Below, piece by piece: positions 23,201 to 29,923 of a DNA stretch of 64,000 bases. Under the pieces are notes generated by a model, which saw only the letters and a list, made by a program, of their open reading frames with translations, was not told where the DNA came from and ran no database searches. The first letter of the stretch is position 1. The number at the start of each line of letters is the position of its first letter. Origin of the DNA: Lumbricus rubellus (Eukaryota > Annelida > Clitellata > Crassiclitellata > Lumbricidae); the NCBI GenBank assembly GCA_945859605.1, contig OX243825.1:15747784-15811783 (forward strand), given 5' to 3'. The translations under genes were made by a program, and so were the position numbers.

Positions 23201-26030
23201 AACAAGACTTCACCTGCAGAGTTGTACGATATAGACAATGTCACGTAATATATTTCGTTGTTGTTTTCTTCTCCTCGAAGGGCATCGACCCCATCTACGA
23301 CGCCGCGGTCCATGACTTCTACGACCCCTACCACCATTTCGTTGACCTCCTCTTCCGAGTCGCCGTCAACCAGCAGAACGTGACGGAGGCGGTCGTCAAC
23401 CTGTCCGCGATGGTTGCCTACGAAGGTGTCCCTCTGCACATGCCGTACTTTGCGAAGCTCTGGTACGAGATCTACCACACGGAGCACGTTGACCGACGAT
23501 GCGTGACGATGCTCTGTGGCAGTTCGTCGTTCATCGATTACATCGACGCGGTTCTCGTGGATGAACGGAAGTCGCTCAACAATCTGCACATCTACCAGTT
23601 CTTCTGCACGTACTTCCCAAAGGCAGGCTGCAGTTTTTTTTGTTTTTTGTGACACGTCGCATTGTTCTGTGTTTTTTCATTTAATTGACAACTGAGGAAA
23701 CTTGTATTACAAGTACTGAGTGTACTTGTTGTACAAGTACTGAGCGTACTACACCATACTTGTTGTACAAGTACTGAGCGTGCTTTTTGTGCAAGTACTG
23801 AGCGTACTTGTTGTACAAGTACTGAGTGTACTTGTTGTACAAGTATTGAATGTACTTGTTGTACACTTGTTGTACAACAAATTGAAAGTGTACAGCTTGT
23901 TCAAATTGTTCGTAGCAGATGATACAGCATTTCAAGCATCTTCAAGGGATAGTGGAGACCCAAAGGAGCACTAGCCACGCTACATTAAAATCAACCCATT
24001 TAACTAAATGTATGCAGAGATGGTTGCATAGTCAGTTCATAATTGGCTAAGGTAAATAAAACAGAAGATTAATATGTGAGATTCGTATTATTTCCTGTTT
24101 AGCATCCTGTTTTTTTTGCCTACAAGTTTTATAGTTTCCTGTTATAGGGCTATTGTTTCTAATAAGTTCCGCTTGTAGATGATTGTGAAAGGTGCCACGT
24201 ATCTAATTCTCTGGATGCACAGGCAGCTGTTTTTTTAATTTTTCAATTTTTAGGTTTCTACTGTATAGGTAAAATGTCTCTTTTCATGTTTTTGTTTTGT
24301 TTTTCTTCAGTTTTTCTTGTGGTTTTGGTTGATCAGGTTTACCAGCAGGTGTTGAACGACCAGGGTCAGTCGCTGATCAACAATCTCGTCAACTCGGTTG
24401 AGGCAAATAAATTGCTTCTGGAGAACGTTCTATCCGAAAAGGAACTGGACAAAGTTTGGCTGACCATTAACGGGGTAAGTACCTCAAAGACCAGATTTAA
24501 CCCTTTACCAGCCAAAACGTAGTAAATTGTATGGGAAGTCCATTACTGTAGTTTGGTAAAAGGGTTAACTGTTCAAGGCAAAGAGCAATGCTATGTTTAA
24601 GTTTGTTTTGGGAAGTTTGTTTCAAAAAGCTTAGTAGTCCAGACTTTCCAGAAAATAGATTGCTAGACATTGCCTTGCCGTAGGTCTTGCTTCTTTTTTT
24701 TAAGTGGGCTTCTTGAAGGGGGGGTGCTATGTAGACCCTTGGAGTGAATGAATAAATGTCATAATTTATGTCTCAAACTGTTTTTTAAATAATTATTGTC
24801 ATTGTACGTCGTTGACAGGACCTGCGTGCGATGCAGCTCATGTTCTCCGTGCAGCCTCCAAAGCAGCTGCCGCCTTCACTGATGGAGGGACTCAAGTACT
24901 ACCTACAGTTCGGACAGTCCGTCCAGCAACAGAGGCAGCTTCAGCATCCCCCACCTCCTCCGAATGAAGAGGCTGAAGCAGCCGCAGCGGATGATAAGGG
25001 ACTGGCGGTGACGGCGGGAACAGGTGGTGCCAAAGAGGAGGATACAGCAGCTGGTGAGGAGGAGAACTATGATGATGCATCCACGGAAAAGGGGAAGAAC
25101 AAAAGATCGCATCCAGGTTGGTTGTTCTCTGGGGTGGGGGATGGGGTGGGGATGGGGGATCTGTGGGTGGGGATGTTGTCGGCCATTGCATATCTTTGTT
25201 TACATGTATGTAGGTGTCCCTAGTAGCGGGGTCAGCGATCCCTTCTGGGCCTATCCTTGTGGCCATTCCCCTTTTAATATGTGATTTGCAACTGTATCAC
25301 TGTAAAAAATGATTGGTTTAAAAAATAAATGATTGATTGATTGATGGGGGATCTGTGGGTGGATTGTGGTTAAGCCAGCACCTCTGTGGTTTCCTTTTAA
25401 GAGTTCTGTAAGCGCTAATAACTTAAATTGCTGTTTGTCGGTAGAATTGTTTATTAATTTTATGCATCGTTGTGTGTATTCATTGGCATACTTGGTCTCA
25501 CTTTTAGTAGTGTACTGAGACCCATTTAGCAGCATGCTGGTCTCATTTAGTAGTATACTGGTTCTCATTTAGTAGCATATCAGAATCTTCATTATTGCCT
25601 GTAAATTCATTTGTGGCTAGAAACTCCACTGAAGCGAAAGCGTTTGTGTTCGAGAGGAGACGCTGACGACACATCGGCGTCGACCTCTGTTGTGCAGCCG
25701 TCGTCGTCGAGCTCTCACGACGCCGCACCGCTGTCGAAACCGGAAAAACCGGCGCCTCGAAGCAAGCGCAGTTTTTCTTCCATCGACACGGACCACGAGC
25801 AGGCGTCCTGCTCGAAAGACTGCATTGGGCCATCGCCGCCATCGTCATCATCGGGACTCTGCTCAAAAGCGTCGTCATCGTCGGAGGATGAGGAGCCCGA
25901 GGTGGCCCGGGAGGTGCCCGAGGTTGCGCAGGGCCAGAAGGCGGTGCCGGCCCCGGCGAAAGAAAAACAGACGCCGATCGATTCGGTCGTAAAGAACGTC
26001 GAGGTCATTTTTAGGTTGCTAAAGAAGTAG
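494..26030 (+). CDS. USP34: USP34-type ubiquitin carboxyl-terminal hydrolase, C-terminal 28 exons (5' part outside window)
   Basis: Giant deubiquitinase, known in vertebrates for removing ubiquitin from substrates including axin in Wnt signalling. Exons by homology plus splice sites and phase: 494-558, 1258-1390, 1681-1746, 2744-2824, 3136-3218, 3792-3876, 4848-5012, 7643-7828, 8594-8698, 10297-10341, 10819-10920, 12924-13071, 14039-14139 (or 14136), 14590-14671, 15173-15258, 15781-15864, 16502-16608, 17448-17625, 18297-18454, 19265-19343, 20414-20543, 21013-21126, 21982-22086, 22749-22870, 23281-23622, 24337-24474, 24819-25116, 25621-26030. They total 3,798 nt (1,266 codons with the stop) and every junction keeps frame. 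Recognised peptides include QDKNIFEHTYF, RQTCNLIFSLSRYN, AGPPGMPPF, TKNIAFNYIL and MLPAYYGILR, all in the helical region after the catalytic domain, so no catalytic Cys/His is expected here. Family identity is firm; single splice edges could shift by a few bases. Confidence 0.93.
1790..1850 (+). repeat. Isolated SINE/LINE tail module
   Basis: GGGAGCGCCTCTGAGTAGG ... CTTGAAGAGGCGCTATATC followed by GAATGAATGAAT. Only the 3' tail of the retroposon family is present. Similar solo tails occur near 8275-8330 (-), 10165-10200 (-), 14505-14560 (+), 18555-18620 (+), 22545-22590 (+) and 24715-24760 (+). Confidence 0.75.
2321..2519 (+). mobile_element. LINE 3' end (CR1/L2-like ORF2 C-terminus plus tail)
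   Basis: Plus-strand translation gives RSFASIDPSLWNML and then FFLKTYFFS, resembling the RSFS..P.LWNSLP ... FLKTYLF end of CR1/L2-type reverse-transcriptase ORFs. It runs directly into GAGAGCGCCTCTGA ... GAGGCGCTTTTTATAAATG, the same 3' tail that ends the SINEs. Frames are broken. A second degraded fragment of this type is likely near 20045-20130. Confidence 0.65.
2521..2705 (+). mobile_element. LINE ORF2 C-terminal fragment with (GGTAA) tail
   Basis: Plus frame reads GRGRPRKNWMETVREDL, then an internal TGA, then DRVEWRSCIARCAEL before a stop, followed by GGTAAGGTAA. This is the familiar C-terminal end of some non-LTR retrotransposon ORF2 proteins. It lies just upstream of the USP34 exon at 2744. 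Confidence 0.65.
3343..3652. mobile_element. hAT-like MITE, 310 bp, 8-bp target duplication
   Basis: Perfect terminal inverted repeats CAGGGTTGCCAG / CTGGCAACCCTG bound the element, and CATAGCGT is duplicated at 3335-3342 and 3653-3660. The interior is unusually rich in CGCGAC and GACTTTT motifs in both orientations. No coding capacity; the 8-bp duplication and CAGGG ends point to hAT transposase mobilisation. Confidence 0.9.
4618..4796. mobile_element. hAT-like MITE ('CAGTGGGAACG' family), 179 bp
   Basis: Imperfect ends CAGTGGTTAAAGGGG / CCCACTTTAAACCCTG, with ATGTAAAC duplicated at 4610-4617 and 4797-4804. Related copies lie at 13229-13383, 32149-32343 and 38893-39235. It ends 51 bases before the USP34 exon at 4848. 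Confidence 0.87.
5202..5243. repeat. (AAT)n microsatellite
   Basis: Fourteen uninterrupted AAT triplets in a USP34 intron. Confidence 0.95.
5270..5349. mobile_element. 80-bp TTAA-flanked hairpin (piggyBac-like MITE)
   Basis: TTAACCCTTTACCC ... GGGTAAAGGGTTAA, with terminal TTAA duplication and an inner segment TTTTCAGCGGATATTC shared with 22107-22186. Confidence 0.75.
5727..5929 (-). mobile_element. tRNA-derived SINE, 5'-truncated copy
   Basis: Same element as at 203-414, minus orientation, missing the first part of the tRNA-like head at the 5928 side. The GGTTCGAATCC B-box is intact. It lies in the USP34 intron between 5012 and 7643. Confidence 0.83.
6911..6991. mobile_element. 81-bp TTAA-flanked hairpin
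   Basis: TTAACCCCTTTACCGGC ... GCCGGCCGGCCGCTAAAGGGATTAA, with inner palindromic GATTATAATCG. Same terminal logic as its neighbours but a different core. Confidence 0.7.
9460..10162. mobile_element. Foldback element with 15-bp-unit arms and 9-bp target duplication
   Basis: Left arm repeats TTGCTCATAGGCTGA-type 15-mers; the right arm repeats the reverse complement (GCCTATGAGCAATCA); a roughly 370-bp unique core lies between. Outer ends GGCTCTAGGACCATTGC / GCAATGGTCCGTACACC pair. CTCATTTAT is duplicated at 9451-9459 and 10163-10171. Nine-base duplications are typical of Mutator-like transposases. No coding capacity. Confidence 0.85.
10409..10458. repeat. (TA)n-rich tract
   Basis: Interrupted TATATA run in a USP34 intron; a similar tract lies at 13532-13571. 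Confidence 0.85.
10515..10654. mobile_element. 140-bp TTAA-flanked hairpin
   Basis: TTAACCCTTTCGTTACGG ... ATAATGAAAGGGTTAA with a GC-rich core (GCGCCGTACGG, GTCGCGGCGAC). Confidence 0.75.
11781..11897. repeat. (TGTA)n/(TG)n microsatellite
   Basis: GTATGTATGT array flanked by TGTGTG. Long apparent open frames through it on both strands are repeat artefacts. Confidence 0.93.
13229..13383. mobile_element. Second copy of the 'CAGTGGGAACG' MITE
   Basis: AGTGGTTAAAGTAGTTTGGG ... CCCACTTTAAACCCTG with shared internal GAGCAGTGGGAACG. No convincing target duplication remains. Confidence 0.75.
14309..14466 (-). mobile_element. Diverged SINE copy
   Basis: The tail, body and part of the head are recognisable (ACACTTGTTATGGCACCCCTTC, then GAGTTTCATGCC, then GAGCAATTGCGAGTGAAG), but with many substitutions and no clear B-box. 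This is an old copy in the intron upstream of the exon at 14590. Confidence 0.7.
14696..14765. mobile_element. 70-bp TTAA-flanked hairpin beside a USP34 exon
   Basis: TTAACCCTTTACCGACC ... GTCCGTAAAGGTTAA; shares TTTCCAATACCATTTACTAC with other copies in inverse orientation. It begins 24 bases after the donor at 14671. Confidence 0.75.
15003..15084. mobile_element. 82-bp TTAA-flanked hairpin (TTAACACGTTGACCGCC type)
   Basis: TTAACACGTTGACCGCC ... GGCAGTCAATGTGTTAA. A half copy with GGCGGTCAATGTGTTAA appears near 37035. Confidence 0.7.
15325..15480 (-). repeat. Retroposon 3' end with extended body
   Basis: ATATAGCGCTTCTTCAAG ... CTCAGAAGTGCTCCTGGCCCAACC continues into sequence also seen at 30124-30330 and 45405-45613. 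The three share a longer 3' body than the SINE and are probably LINE 3' UTR fragments. Confidence 0.55.
15865..16035 (+). repeat. Minisatellite made from an exon end and its splice donor
   Basis: Five further copies of a 30-36 bp unit containing ACAATAAGCAG followed by GTGATA or GTAATA directly follow the true exon end AATAAGCAG|GTAATA at 15864. The unit therefore duplicates the last bases of the USP34 exon together with its donor. Confidence 0.88.
17195..17400 (-). mobile_element. tRNA-derived SINE, near-complete copy
   Basis: Complete tail and body, with a B-box-like GGTTCGAATCC on the minus strand and a shortened head. It sits 48 bases upstream of the USP34 exon starting at 17448. Confidence 0.83.
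18054..18261 (-). mobile_element. tRNA-derived SINE ending 36 bases before a USP34 exon
   Basis: Same family, minus orientation, head truncated near 18261. The following USP34 exon begins at 18297, so the element occupies the usual branch-point zone; only about 35 bases of ancestral acceptor-side intron remain. Confidence 0.83.
21860..21916. repeat. (CATA)n microsatellite abutting a SINE/LINE tail
   Basis: CATACATACA array directly after GGCGCTATATAAATGATCAT, consistent with the simple-repeat 3' end of the retroposon tail at 21716-21860. Confidence 0.9.
22107..22186. mobile_element. 80-bp hairpin paralogous to 5270-5349
   Basis: ACCCTTTACCCGTTC ... CAAACGGGTAAAAGATTAA with the shared TTTTCAGCGGATATTCTCGGGG core; the left TTAA has mutated to CTAA. 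It starts 20 bases after the donor at 22086. Confidence 0.7.
23281..23622 (+). CDS. USP34: USP34 longest internal exon, with a GC (not GT) splice donor
   Basis: This 342-nt exon encodes 114 residues in phase 0 and includes the conserved stretch VAYEGVPLHMPYF. It ends in codons for FPK followed by GC at 23623-23624; no GT lies where the frame could continue. The next exon at 24337 resumes the USP34 alignment in phase 0, so a GC-AG intron is the simplest reading. Codon third positions are visibly richer in G and C than in the neighbouring exons. A directly following tandem repeat (23700-23880) is annotated separately. Confidence 0.85.
23700..23880. repeat. 24-bp palindromic tandem repeat
   Basis: About seven imperfect units, each containing the near-palindrome ACTTGTTGTACAAGT and a CTGAGCG or CTGAGTG spacer. 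It starts about 80 bases after the GC splice donor at 23623. Confidence 0.82.
24497..24568. mobile_element. 72-bp TTAA-flanked hairpin
   Basis: TTAACCCTTTACCAGCC ... TTTGGTAAAAGGGTTAA with GTATGGGAAGTCC in the core. It starts 22 bases after the donor at 24474. Partial members with GGTATGGGAAATCC are near 11445 and 17938. Confidence 0.75.
25621..26030 (+). CDS. USP34: USP34 terminal exon: basic motif and Ser/acid-rich tail
   Basis: The exon opens in phase 1 with a PLKRKR basic cluster, matching the position of the PIKRRR-type motif in vertebrate USP34 and plausibly a nuclear-localisation signal. It then runs into low-complexity Ser/Pro/Glu-rich sequence and stops with TAG at 26028. The tail past the basic cluster does not resemble the vertebrate C-terminus, which is usual for this disordered end. 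GC content is much higher than in the surrounding introns. Confidence 0.85.
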
Positions 26031-26475
26031 TCGTCGTCATCGTAGGCGCCAGTCGCTCGCTCGTTTGTGGCTCGCTGTCCTGTGATTCGGCGTATTCAGT
26101 GATTTTCGTTCTTGCATTTCGTCGTCGCGCCTGGGGGGGTGCGACCCGTCGGGTGCAGCGCACTTCTGTTAAGATATCGCATTATTTACATGGCGGACTC
26201 CGTTTTGTGTTTTGGACAACACTAATTCTGAAGCATTTCTGAGGGGAAAAATAATTCTACCAAAAAAAGGTTATTTCCTGCTGAAAGTACTCGAAATTTA
26301 TAGATGTTTCTTTATGGAAATTGTTTACATTTTAAGTTTTTGTTTTGCCTGTAGAAGAAGAAGTGCTGGACGATTTGTCGTGCGTGTGTGAGAAATGCTT
26401 AAGTGCTGTGCCACGACGAGACTGGGCCATGTTGAATGTTACTTGAAAATAAAGTCGGAGTAACAATGAGTTACA
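26031..26475 (+). other. USP34: USP34 3' UTR with polyadenylation signal
   Basis: Sequence after the stop carries a canonical AATAAA at 26448-26453, about 420 bases downstream, in a TG-rich context. The exact cleavage point is inferred to lie within about 25 bases. No other strong signal lies between. Confidence 0.7.
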
Positions 26476-26604
26476 ATACTTAGCGGTCTTTGTTTAAAAT
26501 GCTTGTAAAAATATGCGTCAGGAGGAGCGTAAAAAGTTGGTAATTTTTTTCCACAACATTAGAATGCGTCCCGAGGAGACTGCAACAGGAGAGGAAGGAA
26601 AGAA

Positions 26605-26665
26605 GTCTCACTCATCCATTCGTCCAGCCATCCATCCAGCCATTCATCCGTCCATCCATCCATTT
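26605..26665. repeat. (CCAT)n microsatellite
   Basis: CATCCATCCA-type repeat just downstream of the USP34 poly(A) signal. Confidence 0.85.
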
Positions 26666-26849
26666 TTCCTTTCTGTCTCTCTGTCTGCTTCCATATCCCT
26701 CTCTATCCCTCTGTGAAATGTAATAGTCATTTGTTTACTATAAAACGGTAAACCCTTCACTTGTGCTATATTAAATAAACGCTAAACAGCATGCGTGGAG
26801 TTGGTCTAACTTTAATTTCAGACCTGCATCCGATAATGCACAAAACACA
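26666..26849. other. Intergenic spacer after USP34
   Basis: Pyrimidine-rich then AT-rich sequence running into the LINE fragment; I see no gene or site. Confidence 0.6.
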
Positions 26850-27600
26850 CTGAAGAAATATGCAGATGACACTTAATATAATATTTATTAATTGGCGCCT
26901 CAACGCGGAATACAACTCGGGAGGAACTTGATAATGTATCCTATTGGACTGATCGAAACAATCAATGCAGGAAAATCCAAGGAAATGATCATCTTCCGTC
27001 GTATTTCCGAAGCAAGAATTAGGCTACTCCTCCCAAGTTGAGAATCAAGAGAGTGACTTCAATGCACATACTTGGCGTGACCATCGACGGTGATCTTGGA
27101 GCAACAGCACATGTCAATTCCGTTGTAAGCCTACGTAGCCTGCCTGCTCAAGGTCGCTCTTCGCGCTCAGAGTCCTACGGGCCCGTGGTCTCCCCTCTCC
27201 TTCCCTCCACGAGGTAGTCCATGCAACAACCATCTCTCGGCCTCTCTATGCCTCCCCTGCTTGGTGGTTAGAGGTAGCCTACACCACCGCAATTGATCGC
27301 CACAAACTTCAACGCTTCCTGCAAAAAGTTAAGCGATTGGGATACCTCCCTTCTCATTACCCTTATGTTGACCGCTTGATTGAGGATGCAGACGCTATAG
27401 ACTCTTAAAGGGGGTTCCGGGTCATCTGGAATTTCAATCATGTCGGCCTACTCCGAGGCCTGTTTCCACCAATTGTTTAAAGGTCGTACGCTCAGCGTTC
27501 GCGACCACATGACTTAATTTGAACCGCCTAGAAAAGACTTTAATTTCATCTCTCGAGATCTTTTTAAGACGGTTCGTAGTGTTAACTCTATATAGGAACC
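26850..27600 (+). mobile_element. Degenerate LINE reverse-transcriptase fragment
   Basis: Plus-strand codons at about 26850-26867 give KYADDT, the reverse-transcriptase catalytic YADD box. Downstream are SMHILGVTIDGDL (about 27058-27096), a region equivalent to LxxxVHxxxxxRLLYAxPAWW, and near 27500 a piece resembling the RPRAHDF...FI.R end. Several stops and frameshifts break it. The layout is that of CR1/Jockey-like elements in which RT is followed by this C-terminal block. It is a dead copy downstream of USP34. Confidence 0.75.
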
Positions 27601-28166
27601 AGAAATCTAGGCTATCTTTCGCAAGCTTCCAATCTGAATTTCTGCAGGCACTGTTATTTTAGTCCATTTATTTTTTTTATAGGCCTACTTTCTTCATGTA
27701 ATAAGTTTTTGCGGTCTGTCAACTTAATTATTTCAAATAAGCGAAGTATATTTATATAGGCCTATATATGCTAATATTAAGCATAGGGTAGCCTATTATA
27801 GGCATATTATTAAGCAACAAGATTGCATTGGGACTTTTGGGGCTTGTGTAAGAAGAACTCACAGACAGGCAGACGAAGATGCTTTAATTGTGCTCAATAC
27901 AAGCTGCTATATGCGAATCGATATTATTTTCGTGTGTATTCGAAATGCATGACTGTACTGAACAGCTTTTACAATCAACTGCACAATCAACACACACTTT
28001 GAACCAGCAGCTATAATTTTATTTGAAATCATACAAAGCTTGTTCGGGGGGGTTTCCAGTTGAAATTGGTTGAAATTCATTTCCTATTACCATCACCTAA
28101 GAGGCTATAGGAGCCACGCCAATTTTGTCAGATTATTTGACACTTCTAGGTGAAATGTTTTTCGAT
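27601..28166. other. AT-rich intergenic sequence
   Basis: No coding signal. It contains the first TAGGCCTA octamers of the window, at about 27679 and 27757. Confidence 0.6.
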
Positions 28167-28183
28167 ACATAAATGATGCACAA

Positions 28184-28406
28184 CAACCATCTCTCGTCCT
28201 GGGGCGCGGTGGTGTAGTAGTGGCGTCATTGCCTTGAAGCCGGAAGGTTCGAGGTTCGAATCCACCCTCAACCGCGTAGGGACCTTGGGCAAGTCCTTCA
28301 CTCACAATTGCTCAGCGCTTCGGCGTGAAACTCCGATGCAGTGTCCGCTCTGCATTCGGGAGCGCCTCTGAGTAGAGAGAGCTTGAAGGAGCGCTATAAC
28401 AAGTGC
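28184..28406 (+). mobile_element. SINE with perfect 17-bp target-site duplication
   Basis: Plus-strand copy with a clear tRNA-like head (GGTGGTGTAGTAG and GGTTCGAATCC), body and tail. The 17-mer ACATAAATGATGCACAA flanks it at 28167-28183 and 28407-28423, the signature of LINE-machinery target-primed insertion. The unit includes an extra roughly 16-bp 5' leader (CAACCATCTCTCGTCC) similar to LINE sequence at 27226, which hints at template switching. Confidence 0.9.
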
Positions 28407-28423
28407 ACATAAATGATGCACAA

Positions 28424-29858
28424 ATGATATATTTTTTAATTCCAGGCCTTTATTTAATCGGAATTCAGCAACCACCCCATTTTACGCCCGAACAACGTCA
28501 AACCCCCACTTTCAGAAACCGTGTAAGAACGTTCTTCCAACCCCCATTGGTAGACTCTTATATAAGAATAGAATTGTCCGTTTTCTACAATACTAGGCTA
28601 TCGTAATCTCGTGACTATTAGGCCTACTATAGGTTAGCTATGATTTTTATTGTCGTATACCGCGTATTCACAAGGAGTTCGTTCTTGTAGGCCTATGTAT
28701 ACATGCAAGCCGTCAGATAACGACGGTTTTCTGTTGATTCCTTAAGAGCACATCCTACAAGAAAGAAAAGAAAAAATGCAATGAAGAGCTAGAGAAATTG
28801 CTATTCCAATGCAAGCTAGGTCTCTGTCCAATAAAACACAATTAAATACTTGAAATGATATAAGTCCCATTAATGAAGAATGAGTTGAGCCGACTGCACA
28901 TTAATGCAAATACTTCAAATTTAAGTCACAGTAAGAGAGATGGGTAGTACTTCAAATTTAAGATTCAATAATACAAAATAAGGGGTGGGATGTAGGCCTA
29001 GGCCCTACTTAATTTAAGTCACAGTAAGAGAGAAATATGGGTGTACTTCAAATATAAGACTCTGTAAGAGAGAATTATGGATGCACAATAATGCAAATGC
29101 TTACTACAATAATTATTGTTCACACTTGTCTTTACTGTGCAACATAATGCAAAATTGAAATATTTATAAGTTTTCAGAGTCACCGTATAGGCCTAATACT
29201 CACAGACTTTGGCGTACCCATCGTGCGCAGCTTACAGTCAAAATCAATACCAAAGCTCCTGCAAAGAAATAATTGTATGATCATCGAATGTTCCTTTTAT
29301 AATATGCAAAAAATGAACTTTATTCTGGAACGGATCCGCCTGGGAGAATCTGTTTCAAAATAAAGTCTCCGGGAGTGGGGAGACTTTTAGAAGGGAGACT
29401 CTATCACGTGACACCGACCAATGACAAACAAGCTTTCAATCATTCATTCATTCGCATTATGTAGCACCTTTTCTGGTTACTGATCAAGACAGCTCCTGAT
29501 CATGTGTAGACGAAAAGTAACAGTTTAGGAATGCAATGGAGCATGTTGGATGGGACCCAGGGCAGAGCAGTTAAAAATATCAATCGTTGAGAACATTTGA
29601 TTTCAACAGAGCAACAACATGACCCAACTTTACCCCCATTTGATATCACGCACCCTGCTCATGTTTCTCTATATAAACTCTTAAGAAAAATCAGAGCACA
29701 CTATGGCATGTTAATCTCATCACCGATACTGAACAAACAGCTAGGAAACGGTTTGAGAAGCATCATGAAACGTCTACCATGCAACTGACCAATAACCAAC
29801 TGACCAATAACCGACTGACTAATAACCAACTGACCAATAAGCGACTGACCTGTGTAGC
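28424..29858. other. Intergenic sequence / putative 3' UTR of the secreted gene
   Basis: Low-complexity repeats of TTTAAGTCACAGTAAGAGAGA near 28920-29070 and ACTGACCAATAACC-type tandem units near 29786-29850. On the minus strand an AATAAA lies at 29324-29319, about 535 bases past the proposed stop of the secreted gene. No other gene is seen. Confidence 0.5.
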
Positions 29859-29923
29859 CTATCCAGAACCAGACGCTCCATTGGAATCTGTTACACCCTG
29901 CGGTGCCGTTTGTCCAGGCTGAG
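29859..29923 (-). CDS. Candidate terminal exon of the secreted gene
   Basis: Acceptor ACTGCTTACAG|CT is canonical and phase 1 continues from the unit A domain into a polar tail (TQPGQTAPQG ... GASGSG) ending in TAG. The short length makes this less certain than the domain exons. Confidence 0.45.

Noticed and set aside
23182..23655. 157-codon minus-strand frame
   Set aside because: Antisense shadow of the USP34 exon 23281-23622.
24892..25266. Minus-strand Pro-rich frame
   Set aside because: Antisense of the USP34 exon 24819-25116 and the adjacent G-rich intron.
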